Shown here in pieces: positions 39,003 to 49,900 of a stretch of 64,000 nt of DNA. This stretch comes from Paenibacillus sp. UNC499MF. Its GTDB lineage: Bacteria > Bacillota > Bacilli > Paenibacillales > NBRC-103111. The stretch spans positions 139,178 through 203,177 of the forward strand of contig NZ_FNVF01000002.1 in assembly GCF_900107975.1 (NCBI RefSeq), written 5' to 3'. Under the pieces are notes generated by a model that was given only the letters and a program-made list of their open reading frames with translations, was not told the DNA's origin and searched no databases. The position numbers and the translations under genes are program-made. The number at the start of each line of letters is the position of its first letter. The first letter of the stretch is position 1.

Positions 39003-41828
39003 ATGACCCGTGTACAATACGACCGCAACAGCTGGATCATCGACGGCAAACGGCTGTTTATTTTATCCGCCGCCGTTCATTATTTCCGCCTGCCTAGAGC
39101 GGAGTGGGCCGAAGTGCTCGACAAGTCCAAGGAGGCCGGCTGCAACTGCATCGAAACTTATGTCCCCTGGAACTGGCACGAAGAAGAGGAAGGCCGGTGG
39201 GACTTCAGCGGCGACAAGGATCTGGGAGCGTTCCTGGACTTGTGCGCCGAGCGCGGTCTTTACGTCATCGTGCGTCCGGGACCGTATATTTGCGCGGAGT
39301 GGGATATGGGAGGACTGCCTTACTGGCTGGAACGGAAGCCGGGTATGCAGTACCGGACGCTCAACCGGGAATTCCTGCGGTACGTGGACCTGTATTGGGA
39401 CCGCCTCGTACCGATCGTTCTGCCCCGTCTTTTTTCGAAATCGGGCACCGTTATTATGGTTCAGGTGGAAAACGAGTTCCAGGCGCTCGGCAAGCCGGAT
39501 AAAGCGTATATGGAATATTTGCGGGACGGGCTGAAAGAACGGGGAATCGACGTTCCTTTGGTTACCTGCTACGGGGCTGTGGACGGAGCGGTTGAATTCC
39601 GCAATTTCTGGTCCCATGCCGAAGAGCACGCCCGCACGCTGGAGGAGCGTTTCGCCGGCCAGCCCAAAGGAGTTCTGGAGTTCTGGATCGGCTGGTTCGA
39701 GCAGTGGGGCGGGCCGCGGGCCGATCAGAAAACGGCTTCCCAGGTGGAACGCAAGACATACGAGCTGATCCGCGAAGGATTTACGGCGATTAACTATTAC
39801 ATGTTTTTCGGCGGCACGAATTTCGGGCATTGGGGCGGCAGGACGATCGGGGAGCACACGTTTATGACGACCTCCTACGATTACGACGCGGCGCTCGACG
39901 AATATTTGAGGCCCACCGCCAAATACAAAGCGCTGAAGCTTGTCCATGATTTCGTGCGCTGGATGGAGCCTCTTCTCACTGAAAATGCCGACAGCACAGC
40001 CTTTATTCCGCTGGGCAAACATTCGGCCGCCAAAAAGAAATCCGGCCCGCAGGGCACGATTCTCTTTATTCACAACGACGATACGGAGCGTTTGAACGGG
40101 ATGCTCGATCTGCAAAAGTTCGGCATCGAATGTCCTCCTCAGGAAGACACCGATTCCTTGCAAGCGGAGGCATTGCGGGAGAACGGAAGGCAAGAAACTG
40201 CGGCCTCCGTTTCCGGCCAGGCCCAGGCCGCGAAGCCGATCTCCCCGCTCCCTTACACGGTGGAAGCGGGAGCCATCCTGCCGGTCGTATGCGGCGTGGA
40301 CATCGGAAGCATCGGGTCCGGCGTGCCGGTCACCCTGGAGGCGATGACCGGCTTTACGACCGGCTTCGACCGCGGCAGAGGCACCGTGTACCACGAAGCG
40401 GGCCAGCAGTCCGCGCTCGTTCTATCCGCGGGCGGACTCCGCGGACTGGAAGCGGACTGCCCGCTGCCGCAGCGCGTCCACACGGATGAAGAAGGCCGCC
40501 TCGTCTTTACGCTGTTCCACGGGAAACGCCCGCAGACGATTACGGTCCGGCACGGCGGGACGGAACTCGCCCGCATTACCGTGACGAACCGCGCGGCCGT
40601 CGAAACGGAAGCGGCCTCTGTCCCGGCGGCCCGGGGTACGGCTCCCCTTCTGACGGACTGGCAGCAGGCCGGCGAGCAGGATGCCGCGAAGGGGGATTCA
40701 CGCGAAGCCGAAGCTCCGCTCGACTTTACGTCCTTCGGCCGGTTCAGCGGGTACCTGGCGTACGAGGCGGAGGTTGACTCCGCAGAGGAAGCCGTTCGTA
40801 CGCTCACGCTGCCGCGCATCGAGGACCCGGCCAGGGTCTACGTAAACGGCCGGTACGCCGGGCAGACGACCGAGATCGGAGCTGCGGCGCTGGATATTCC
40901 GCTTCGGCAGGGAAGCAACCGGCTGCGGATTCTCGTGCAGAATATGGGCCGCTACAACTTTACCCAGACGCTTGCCGAGCCGAAAGGGCTCAGTGCAATG
41001 CCGAGCCTGGACGGAGTTACCGCCGATTTGACGGAAGGCTGGCAGGTTGACGGCGCCGGACGCGTCCATTCGCTGCGTGCTCTGCCGGAAATCGAAGGAC
41101 GGATTGGCCTGTACCGGACGCTGCACACCGGCGGGCCGTTCGACAGCGGCGTCATCGTCGGGTACGGATTGTCCAGACTGCGCGTAAACGGGCGGCAGGT
41201 CGTTCCCCAGCTCTATAACGAGACGGCTTGGAACCGCGTCGAGGCTCCGTACGGGGTGGCGGACATCGGAAGTCTGCTCCGGGAAGGCAGCAATGAACTG
41301 GAGTTCGATGCCCAGGGGATAACTCACATTCCCAAAATGAAGCTCTACTTGTATGCCTCCGCATCGCAAATCTCGGGCTGGGTGACGTCCGGCGCGGCTG
41401 ATCCGGCCGGTGTGACGGACTGGTCCCCGCTGGAGACGAAGCCGGAGACGGGACCGAACGCGGCGGAGATGCCGTCAGTGGAAACGGTCCCGGGCCGGGA
41501 CAAGCTTCCCCGCTGGTTCAAAGCTTCGTTCGAATGGGAGGAAGAAAGCGGCGGCACCGATTTGAAGCACACGGGCGGCGCCGACGATACGGTTGAGACC
41601 GGTACGCCGGACGGAGCCAAGCTGAAGATCACGCTCGACGGGCTCAGCAAAGGGATTTTGTGGGTCAACGGATTTTGCCTGGGCCGCTACTGGCAGATCG
41701 GACCCCAGGAATCCTACAAGATTCCGGTCAGTCTGCTGAAGAAGCGCAACGAAGTCCTCCTGTACGACGAAGAGGGCTGCCATCCTGAGGGCGTCAGACT
41801 GGAGCTGGTAAGCGGGACATCAACTTAA
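39003..41828 (+). CDS. Family 35 beta-galactosidase, multidomain
   Basis: The 941-residue enzyme opens with the GH35 barrel: AVHYFRLPRAEWAEVL, NCIETYVPWNWHE and RPGPYICAEWDMGGLPYWL. The acid/base is Glu158 in MVQVENEFQ and the nucleophile is Glu226 in VLEFWIGWFEQWGG. YYMFFGGTNFGHWGG completes the active site. C-terminal beta-jelly-roll domains follow (LTLPRIEDPARVYVNGRYAG and ILWVNGFCLGRYWQIGPQES). No signal peptide is present. Longer than many GH35 enzymes because of spacer segments rich in Glu and Ala. It likely trims galactosides from the imported glycan. AAGGAGG ribosome site. Confidence 0.94.
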   Translation: MTRVQYDRNSWIIDGKRLFILSAAVHYFRLPRAEWAEVLDKSKEAGCNCIETYVPWNWHEEEEGRWDFSGDKDLGAFLDLCAERGLYVIVRPGPYICAEWDMGGLPYWLERKPGMQYRTLNREFLRYVDLYWDRLVPIVLPRLFSKSGTVIMVQVENEFQALGKPDKAYMEYLRDGLKERGIDVPLVTCYGAVDGAVEFRNFWSHAEEHARTLEERFAGQPKGVLEFWIGWFEQWGGPRADQKTASQVERKTYELIREGFTAINYYMFFGGTNFGHWGGRTIGEHTFMTTSYDYDAALDEYLRPTAKYKALKLVHDFVRWMEPLLTENADSTAFIPLGKHSAAKKKSGPQGTILFIHNDDTERLNGMLDLQKFGIECPPQEDTDSLQAEALRENGRQETAASVSGQAQAAKPISPLPYTVEAGAILPVVCGVDIGSIGSGVPVTLEAMTGFTTGFDRGRGTVYHEAGQQSALVLSAGGLRGLEADCPLPQRVHTDEEGRLVFTLFHGKRPQTITVRHGGTELARITVTNRAAVETEAASVPAARGTAPLLTDWQQAGEQDAAKGDSREAEAPLDFTSFGRFSGYLAYEAEVDSAEEAVRTLTLPRIEDPARVYVNGRYAGQTTEIGAAALDIPLRQGSNRLRILVQNMGRYNFTQTLAEPKGLSAMPSLDGVTADLTEGWQVDGAGRVHSLRALPEIEGRIGLYRTLHTGGPFDSGVIVGYGLSRLRVNGRQVVPQLYNETAWNRVEAPYGVADIGSLLREGSNELEFDAQGITHIPKMKLYLYASASQISGWVTSGAADPAGVTDWSPLETKPETGPNAAEMPSVETVPGRDKLPRWFKASFEWEEESGGTDLKHTGGADDTVETGTPDGAKLKITLDGLSKGILWVNGFCLGRYWQIGPQESYKIPVSLLKKRNEVLLYDEEGCHPEGVRLELVSGTST

Positions 41829-41866
41829 GAGATTTTAATACCCCCAGATACCCGAATAAGTACCCC

Positions 41867-41915
41867 AAAAACGTTATTCTTTCTAATTTACTTAGAAAGG
41901 ATGACGTTTTTTTTA
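41867..41915 (+). terminator. Intrinsic terminator after GH35
   Basis: AAAAACGT-AT-CTTTCTAA pairs with TTAGAAAG-AT-ACGT with small mismatches, followed by eight T. The remaining bases to 42177 are AT-rich leader of the next gene; a weak ATAACCT/AGGTTAT repeat lies at about 41967-41999. Confidence 0.85.
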
Positions 41916-42177
41916 TAAAATTAACCGTTTGAAAAATGACTTGAGCATTGAGTTTGCGGAATGAATAACCCGATAACCTGCCTCCTTTTGGATGGAAGGT
42001 TATTTGATTTTCTACTGGCAGGAGTGAATTAAGGATTTCGTAAGAACCGAGTAAGAAATAAGTGAGTTTTAGGAACTAGAATAAATTTATCTTAATAGGA
42101 ACAAGAGAATGAATAGTTTAAACGAAAGTCCTTGGAGCATGTCAAAAACTAATAAATAAGGTTTTCAGGAGGTTTTT

Positions 42178-43509
42178 ATGAGAAAGAAAATGATTATGGT
42201 ATTTGGTGCTTCTGCTATAATTCTGACTAATTTAGTGGGATGTGGTCATGCGGATCCGAAAACAGAAGTTTCTGTTACGGCTTCCAACCCTACAAATCAG
42301 ATAGCGCAATGGTTCGAAGCGCAAGCAAAGCCTATAAAAACAACGGATTCGACCGCATCCTTCGATGATTTAAAACCACTTAACGATATGGTAGGATCGG
42401 CTTCAATTGTCGGTTTAGGTGAAGCTACGCATGGAGCTCGCGAAGTTTTTACGATGAAACACCGCATAGTTAATTATTTAGTATCTGAAAAGGGCTTTAC
42501 CAACTTGGTTTTAGAAGAGGGATGGGACAGAGCTTTGGAACTGGATCGATATGTTCTTACTGGCGAGGGAAACCCGAGCGAGCATCTTTCACCCGTATTT
42601 AAAACGAAAGAAATATTAAATCTGCTTAGCTGGATTCGGGACTACAATGCTGATCCGAAACACAAATCCAAAGTGCGTATCATCGGGATGGATATTCAGT
42701 CAGTAAACGAGAATGTTTATAACAAAATACTGGAATATATAAAAAGAAACCATTCAGATCTTGTGCCCAGAGTAGAAGAGAAGTTAAAAGGCCTTGTTCC
42801 TGTAACAAAGGATATGGATACCTTTAGCAGCCTCACGCAAAAAGATAAAGAAAAGTATGTATCAGATGCGAAACAGATCAGTGCATTATTAGAAGAAAAC
42901 AAAAGTTATCTGAATGGAAAATCCGAAGAGTTCGCATGGGTAAAACAAAATGCCCGTATTATTGAACAGTTTACTGCCATGTTGGCGTCGCCTCCCGATA
43001 ATCCGTCGGATTTTTATTTGAAACATGATATTGCCATGTATGAAAATGCGAAGTGGACGGAGGAACATTTAGGAAAAACTATTGTATGGGGACATAATGG
43101 ACATGTTTCGAAAACAAATATGATTCCTTTTGTATACCCTAAAGTAGCGGGGGAGCATCTGGCGGAATACTATGGAGAACGGTATGTATCTATCGGAACA
43201 TCTGTTTATGAAGGACGATATAATGTATACAACAGTAACGGTGAATTCGGCCCCGATGGAACATTAAAGTCAGATGATCCGAACAGTTATAACTACGTCC
43301 TTGGACAAGTCAAAAAAGATCAGTTTTTTATCGATTTACGTAAGGCAAACGAAGTGACAAAAACTTGGTTAAACGAACAACGTCCAATATTCGCCGGAGT
43401 AACTATGGAAGGCCCGGAGATACCAAAAACGGTCGATATACCATTAGGCAAAACGTTTGATATACTTGTTCAAATTCAAAAAGTGACTCCGTCTCAACTG
43501 CATCAATAA
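42178..43509 (+). CDS. Erythromycin esterase-family lipoprotein
   Basis: A lipobox (LTNLVGC) is followed by an Ere-type domain. Diagnostic pieces are IVGLGEATHGAREVFTMKHR (catalytic Glu and His), TNLVLEEGWDRALELDRYV, RIIGMDIQSV, IVWGHNGHVSK and YVSIGTSVYEG. Macrolide esterases EreA/EreB belong here, but most members have unknown substrates and the lipoprotein form is not a known resistance determinant. AT-rich relative to both neighbours, with its own AGGAGG site and promoter region, which suggests separate acquisition. Resistance should not be inferred without testing. Confidence 0.88.
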   Translation: MRKKMIMVFGASAIILTNLVGCGHADPKTEVSVTASNPTNQIAQWFEAQAKPIKTTDSTASFDDLKPLNDMVGSASIVGLGEATHGAREVFTMKHRIVNYLVSEKGFTNLVLEEGWDRALELDRYVLTGEGNPSEHLSPVFKTKEILNLLSWIRDYNADPKHKSKVRIIGMDIQSVNENVYNKILEYIKRNHSDLVPRVEEKLKGLVPVTKDMDTFSSLTQKDKEKYVSDAKQISALLEENKSYLNGKSEEFAWVKQNARIIEQFTAMLASPPDNPSDFYLKHDIAMYENAKWTEEHLGKTIVWGHNGHVSKTNMIPFVYPKVAGEHLAEYYGERYVSIGTSVYEGRYNVYNSNGEFGPDGTLKSDDPNSYNYVLGQVKKDQFFIDLRKANEVTKTWLNEQRPIFAGVTMEGPEIPKTVDIPLGKTFDILVQIQKVTPSQLHQ

Positions 43510-43726
43510 ATTTGTGATGATATGGCTCAATGAAGTGTAGCAGGGATGGTAGTGTGGGCGGGCCCCTTTTAAGCAGGCGGAAAACGCGAAGAAATTTTTC
43601 TGGAAGCAATAAAGGGAAGGCGTCGAAATTGTTCCGCGAGGACGGTTTCGGTGCCTTTTTCTATGCTTAAAAAGAGGAAGTTAACAAAATTTTTTGCCAT
43701 ATTTAAATTAAATAATAAAATAATAC

Positions 43727-43755
43727 TTCAAAAAGCGCTTTCTTTCCCTGATAAT
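43727..43755 (+). promoter_or_regulatory. Candidate promoter with AAAGCGCTTT in the spacer
   Basis: TTCAAA (43727-43732), a 17-base spacer starting AAAGCGCTTT (43733-43742) and GATAAT (43750-43755). The operator core is the same as in the chitosanase promoter. It lies about 185 bases before the start of the giant SLH protein gene; the rest of 43510-43939 shows no gene. Confidence 0.5.
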
Positions 43756-43939
43756 AGAAAAAGGTGGAGACCTTTCTAAATCATGAATGAAAGACCGCCC
43801 GGTTCATAAAATCTTTATAAAGATAGGGGGTGGAGTTTACAAGGCGAACGTATACTTTCCTGACACGGCCCACTGCTTAACAGCCGGAATGCGGAAATGA
43901 CGACAAACTTTGAACCAGCTTGGGAGGTATGTGACGACA

Positions 43940-46900
43940 ATGGCGAAAAACAGACGGAGACTGGCATCTTTTCTCAGCGGAATGATGCTGTGTTCCATCC
44001 TGCTGCCGGCAGGACAGGGATTGGCGGCGGTGCCCGGGACGACAGCTTCGGCAGGACAAATCGTGGACAAGCGGGCGGTGGAAATCGGGCCCGGCGCCAC
44101 GTATCAATGGATGAATATGAATCTCGACCGGGGGCCGGAAAAGCTCCATTTTGTGGAGTTCGATCCCAAAAACGCGGCTTTGGAGCTGCAGGCTGGCAAA
44201 ACCGGAGGCAAGGTGTACGGCATGCAGGGCGTCAGCCAGATGGCCGCCGATGCGGACCGTGCGGGCAACCGGGTCATTGCGGCCGTTAACGGGGATTTTT
44301 ACGATATGTCCACGGGGATTCCCCTTGGTCTGTTCATGGGCGACGGGGAAATTTTAACGAGCCCGCCTGAGGGTCGAGACGCCTTCGGCTTAAAAGCCGA
44401 CGGTACGAGCCTGTACGGGCTGAGCCCGAAGCTGATCCGGACTCTTATGATTGGCGGGCAGAGCAGCTCCTTGACGGAAATCAACCGGCTGAGGGGAACG
44501 GAGTCGCTCGTTCTTTACACACCCGAGTTTCATACGTCGACGATGACCAACGACCTCGGAGATGAGGTTGTGCTCGATGTGACCGGCGGAGCCGTGAAAA
44601 GCGGCCAGACCCTAACAATGAAAGTGTCCGAAGTTCATAAAAATAAAGGAAACGCCCCGCTCGCCCAAAATCAGGTGGTTTTATCGGCCTCGGGCAAGTT
44701 CCGCGATACGCTGGCTTCTTTGAAACCCGGGGATGACGTCACCGCCAGCTTTGAGCTGGAAGGCGAATGGAAGGACGTCCGGGTAGCGATCGGCGGCTCG
44801 GGGCTGCTCGTCAAGAACGGAGCCGCCCAGCCCCACAGCGACCCGGCGGCGCATCCGAGAACGGCCGTCGGGACGAAAGCGGACGGCTCCGTCATCCTGC
44901 TGGAAATCGACGGCCGTCAGCCGGGCTTCAGCGAAGGCGTGGACTTGACGGAGCTGGGCCGGCTGATGAAGGACCTGGGCGCCGTCAATGCGATGAATCT
45001 GGACGGCGGCGGGTCTTCGACGTTCGTGGCGCGGATGCCCGGCGAGACAACGCGGAAAATTTTGAACACGCCTTCCGACGGAGGAGAACGCAAAACCGCC
45101 AACGGCCTCCTGCTTGTCAACAAAGCGCCGGAAGGCGCTGCGGACAAACTTGTCGTCCAGCCGCAGACGGAGCGTGTGCTGACCGGCTCGACGGCTGCGT
45201 TCAAAGCGGCTGCCGTGGATGCCAATCTGCATCCGGCGTCTTTTAACGGGACTCCGCAGTGGAGCATCGATCCGGCAGTCGGAACGTTCGCCCCGGACGG
45301 TACGTTTACGGCCGGCGGCAAGGCGGGCGAAGCTGTCATCACCGCCGCCTCGGGCGGGCTGACGGGAACCGGGAAGGTGGAAGTGGTGGAAGATTTGACC
45401 GAGCTTAAATTTACCGATGCCGTCAAGACGTTCTCGTCCGGCAGCTCGGAAACGCTGAAAATAACCGCCCTGCGGGACGGACAGGTCGTTCAGGCGGATA
45501 ACAGCCGCATTCAGTGGCGGACCGAGGGGCCGATCGGTTCGATTGACGCTGCTGGGGTGTTCACCGCCACGGCCGAAACGGAGAAAACCGGGAAGATTTA
45601 CGCCGCATACAAGAATGTAGAAACATCGCTGGATGTGCATATAGGTGTTCCTCCCGTTATTCTGGAAGATTTCGAGAACGGGCTGGACCGCTACAATCCG
45701 AGTGCGGGCGCTCAGTTCAAGAGCACCAACGTGAGCATCGAAACGGATGAGGAGTTCGTACGTTTCGGCAAAAATTCGCTGAAGCTGGCCTACGATTTTA
45801 CCGGGATGCCGGGAACTTCGGGTGCCTATCTGCAAGTAAAATCCGGTGCCCAGCCGATCCAGATTCCGGGATACCCCGAGAAAATCAGCATGTGGGTATA
45901 CGGAGACGGCAACAAGCACTGGCTTCGCGCGCAGATGCGCGACGGCAAAGGAGCCGTGGCGCTTGATTTTGTCGACCAGACGGTAGGAGTCGATTTCAAA
46001 GGGTGGAAGTACCTGGAGGCCGTTGTGCCCAAAGGAAGAACCCTGCCGCTGACGATGGATATGCCGGTCCGCTATATGGAAACCTCTTCGGCCAAGAAGG
46101 ACGCCGGAGCGATCTACGTCGATCAGATCCGGGCACTTTACGGGCCTGCGAAGGACGATATGGACCCGCCTGTCCTGAAAAATTTCTCGCCGGCCGAAGG
46201 CGAAACGATTAAAACGAACCTGCCGACGATCAAAGTGTACGGGGAAGACTACGGCTACGATCCCGCCAAGCATCCCGGCACAACTCTGATCGATCCGGAC
46301 AAAATCCGGTTCTATCTCGACGGAGCTTTGGTCCAGCATACCCTGTATCCGCCGGAAGGCCGGATCTATTACACGCCGGGTACGCCTTTGGCGGACGGAA
46401 TTCACCAGGCGAAGGTGTCGGTCCGCGACCTGTCGGGCAACCAGACGACCAAAGAATGGACGTTTAACGTAGACACGGGCTCTGCCAAAATCGTGTACGA
46501 CACGCCAAAAGACGTGTATGCGGGCAGCACGTACTCCATTGATGTCAAAGGAATCAAAACCGCAAGCATCAAAAACGGGCGCATCGATTTTGCATTCGAT
46601 CCCGCAAAGGTGGAAAACATCCGGCTTGTCCGCGGTCCGAAGCTGAACGATACGCAGCTGACGGCGGACATTGACGGCACATCGGGTCTCGTAAGCCTGA
46701 AGATGAAAGAGCTCCAGGCAGCTTCCCTGACGGATCGGGATATCATCGGCCAAATTCAGTACGATATCCGCAAGGATGCGGCCGGAACGAATCCCATCGC
46801 CTTTAAATCCGGCTCCGTTTCGTTTGCGAATACGGGGGATACGAGCTTTTCCTTCTTCGGCCTGCCTCTCTCTTCGGAGATCAAGAATCAGCTGAAGCTG

Positions 46901-49900
46901 CAATGGAACGAATACGGCCACGTGCAGGGGTACGAGACGGAGTTCGTCGTGAAAGACGAGCGCGGAGCCGCTGTCGAAGGCGTTGCGGTGCTCGCGGACG
47001 GTTCCTCCGTTGGTACGACGGACGCTCAAGGCAAGCTGCGGACCGGATCGCTGACGGCCGCCGTCAAAAGCTACAAGCTCCAGGCGGCGAAAGGGAATTC
47101 CTACAGCGCGGTTTCCGTCTTTGCCGTGTCTCCTCTCGGCGGGAGCGAGACGCCTTATAACATCGCCGTGAACATGGGCGCCGATCCGGCCGCGTCCCGT
47201 GCGTTTATCTGGCATACGAATCCCGGAACCGAACCGACTGTGGTCGAACTCGTCAAGCAGTCGGAGTTTACCGATTTTCAGGGCGGCGGTGTCAAACGGA
47301 TTACGGGAGACAGCAGCCTGTACAGCACGCTGGATATCGGAACGATCCGCATTCATAAAGCGGTCGCGGACGGTCTGGAGCCGGGAACCTCTTACGTATA
47401 CCGCGTAGGAGACGGTAAAGGCCATACGAGCAAGCAGGGGACATTCAAGACGGCCGAGTCGGCGGGCGGCCCTACGAAGTTCCTGTATTTTGCGGATTCC
47501 CAGGCAGGCGATCAGGCCGGCTTTAATCTATGGGGCAATACGGTGAAAAAGGCCGTCGCCGACAACCCCGATGCGGAATTCATGGTTCATGCCGGGGATA
47601 TGGTCGACAAAGGCTTTAACGAAAAAGAGTGGAACATGTGGTTCGGGGCGGCCCAGGAAGCGTTTTTGAATACGACGCTGGTGGGTACGATCGGCAACCA
47701 TGAAGTGATGGGAACGAGAGAAAACAGCGATTTCCTGGCACACTTCAACCAGCCGGGCACCGGACTGGACAGCTTGAAGGGCAGCAGCTTTTCTTATGAC
47801 TACAAGGACGTTCACTTTGTGGTTCTGAACAGCGAATACCAGTACGAAGAGCAGAAAGAATGGCTGAAGCGGGATCTGGCCAAGACGAACAAGAAGTGGA
47901 AGGTGGCCATTTTCCACCGGGGTCCGTACGGAAGTATCTACGATACCGCCGAAATCCGGAATTTATGGGCTCCTGTCCTTGAAGAAAACAAGGTGGATCT
48001 CGTGCTGAACGGGCATGATCATATTTATTTGAGAACTTTCCCTATGAAAAATAACAAAATCGTGGCGGACGGACAGGGAACGACCTATGTGGTTGCCGGT
48101 TCCAGCGGTCCGAAATTTTATCCGGTCACCAAACGGGACTGGCAGCGGGTGATCGACGAAGAGCAGACGCAAATGTATGCTTCCGTCGAGATTAACGGCG
48201 ACGAGCTGAAATTCGTGACGAAGACAGTCGGAGGCCGGATCGTGGACGAATTCATCCTGAATAAAAAATCGGTGCCTCCGGCATCCGTGGAAATTGAACA
48301 GCAGCATCTTAAGCTGGCCGTGGGGGAAAGTGTCAAGCTTACCGCCGCCGTGAAACCCGATGAGGCGACGGACAAGAGCGTGACGTGGGAAGTATACAGC
48401 TCGAGTCCGGCGGGCGCTGTAACCGTTACGGCCGATGGTTTGGTGAAAGCGGCCGGTCTCGGTACGGCGGTGATCCGGGCGACGAGCGGCACGGCACCGG
48501 ATGTGTACGGAGACACGACCGTGACGGTGGACCGGCTTCCGTCGGGACAGCTCGCCTCCATTGAGCTGTCCGGCAAGGGTTCGCTTAAAGCCGGGGAAAC
48601 CGATCAGACGGTAACCCGGGCGGTATACACGGACAACAGCCGGTTCGATCTGCTGGACGGCGTGACTTACAGCAGCAGCCGGCCGGCCGTGGCGCAGATC
48701 GATCCGCATGGTGCGGTGAAGGCCTTGACGGAAGGGACGACCGTCCTCTCCGCCGTCTATGGCGGGTTCACCGCGCAGTACGAGCTGACGGTGAAAGCTT
48801 CCGGCAGCGGTGGCAGTGACGGAGGCAGCGGAGGAGGCTCCGGCGGCGGAAGCGGCGGAGGAAGTCCGACCGTGCCGCCGGTAGGGCCGCCCGTGAAGCC
48901 GCAGCCCGGCTCCGCCGGGAAGCTTGCCGCCACCGCAGCAGAGCTGGCGGCGATGAAAGCCCAAGGCGCGGTCACGTTCGTGACGTCCGCGCCGTTTGAA
49001 GAGCTGACGCTGCCGGGGAATGCCGGCGCGCTGCTGGACGGCGCCGCCGTCCGCGTCCAAGCGGGCAACGTGGCGGTGACGCTTCCCGCAGCCGTCCTGC
49101 GCGAGCTGGGCGAGCTGGTCCCTGCCGCCGAGCGGGAGGGCAGCACGCTGAAGCTGAGCGCAGTCCGGCTCTCCGGCGAAGAAGCCCGCAGGCTTCTCGG
49201 CAGCGCATCGGCTGCTTCCGGCGCACGGCTTGCGGCGGGAAGCGACGTGCTGGAGCTGCATCTGACCGTCACGACGAAGGACGGCAAGACTAGCGAGCTG
49301 ACGACGTTTGCGAAGCCGGTCACGATTGAGCTGCCGGTCGGAGCGAACGTGAACGCAGCGCTTGCGGGCATATACCATATCGCCGGCAGCGGCGCCCTGA
49401 AGTACGTCGGCGGTACTTGGCGTCTGGGCAAGCTCTCGGCCGATGTGAGCCATTTCAGCACGTACGCCGTGCTGGAATACGGCAAGGCCTATGCCGATGT
49501 GCCCGCAGACCACTGGGCTGCCGGGGTTATCACGGAGCTGACGGCCCGGCACCTGATTGACGGAATGACCGGCAATACGTTTGCTCCCGAGCGGGAAGTG
49601 ACGCGGGCCGAGTTTACGGCCATGCTCGTCCGTCTGCTGAATCTCCCGGCGGAGGGAATTCCGGACTTCTCCGACGTGTCCGGAGAGGATTGGTACGCGG
49701 GGGCCGTTGCCGCAGCTTCCAAGGCCGAACTCGTAAGCGGCGTCGGCGCCGGCAAATTCGCGCCGGAAGCGGTCATCAAGCGCCAGGAAATGGCGGCGAT
49801 GATCGTGCGGGCTTACGAATCCGCGTCGGGGGCGAAGGCAACCGGTGACGATTCCGTCCGTTTCGCCGACGTGAAAGCTTCCCCCGGATGGGTGAGGGAA

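Noticed and set aside
42178-43509. Macrolide resistance gene
   Set aside because: Family membership alone does not show macrolide esterase activity, and the lipoprotein form is not a known resistance type.
44681-47425. 914-codon minus-strand open frame
   Set aside because: Lies wholly opposite the SLH-anchored fusion protein and shows no motif.
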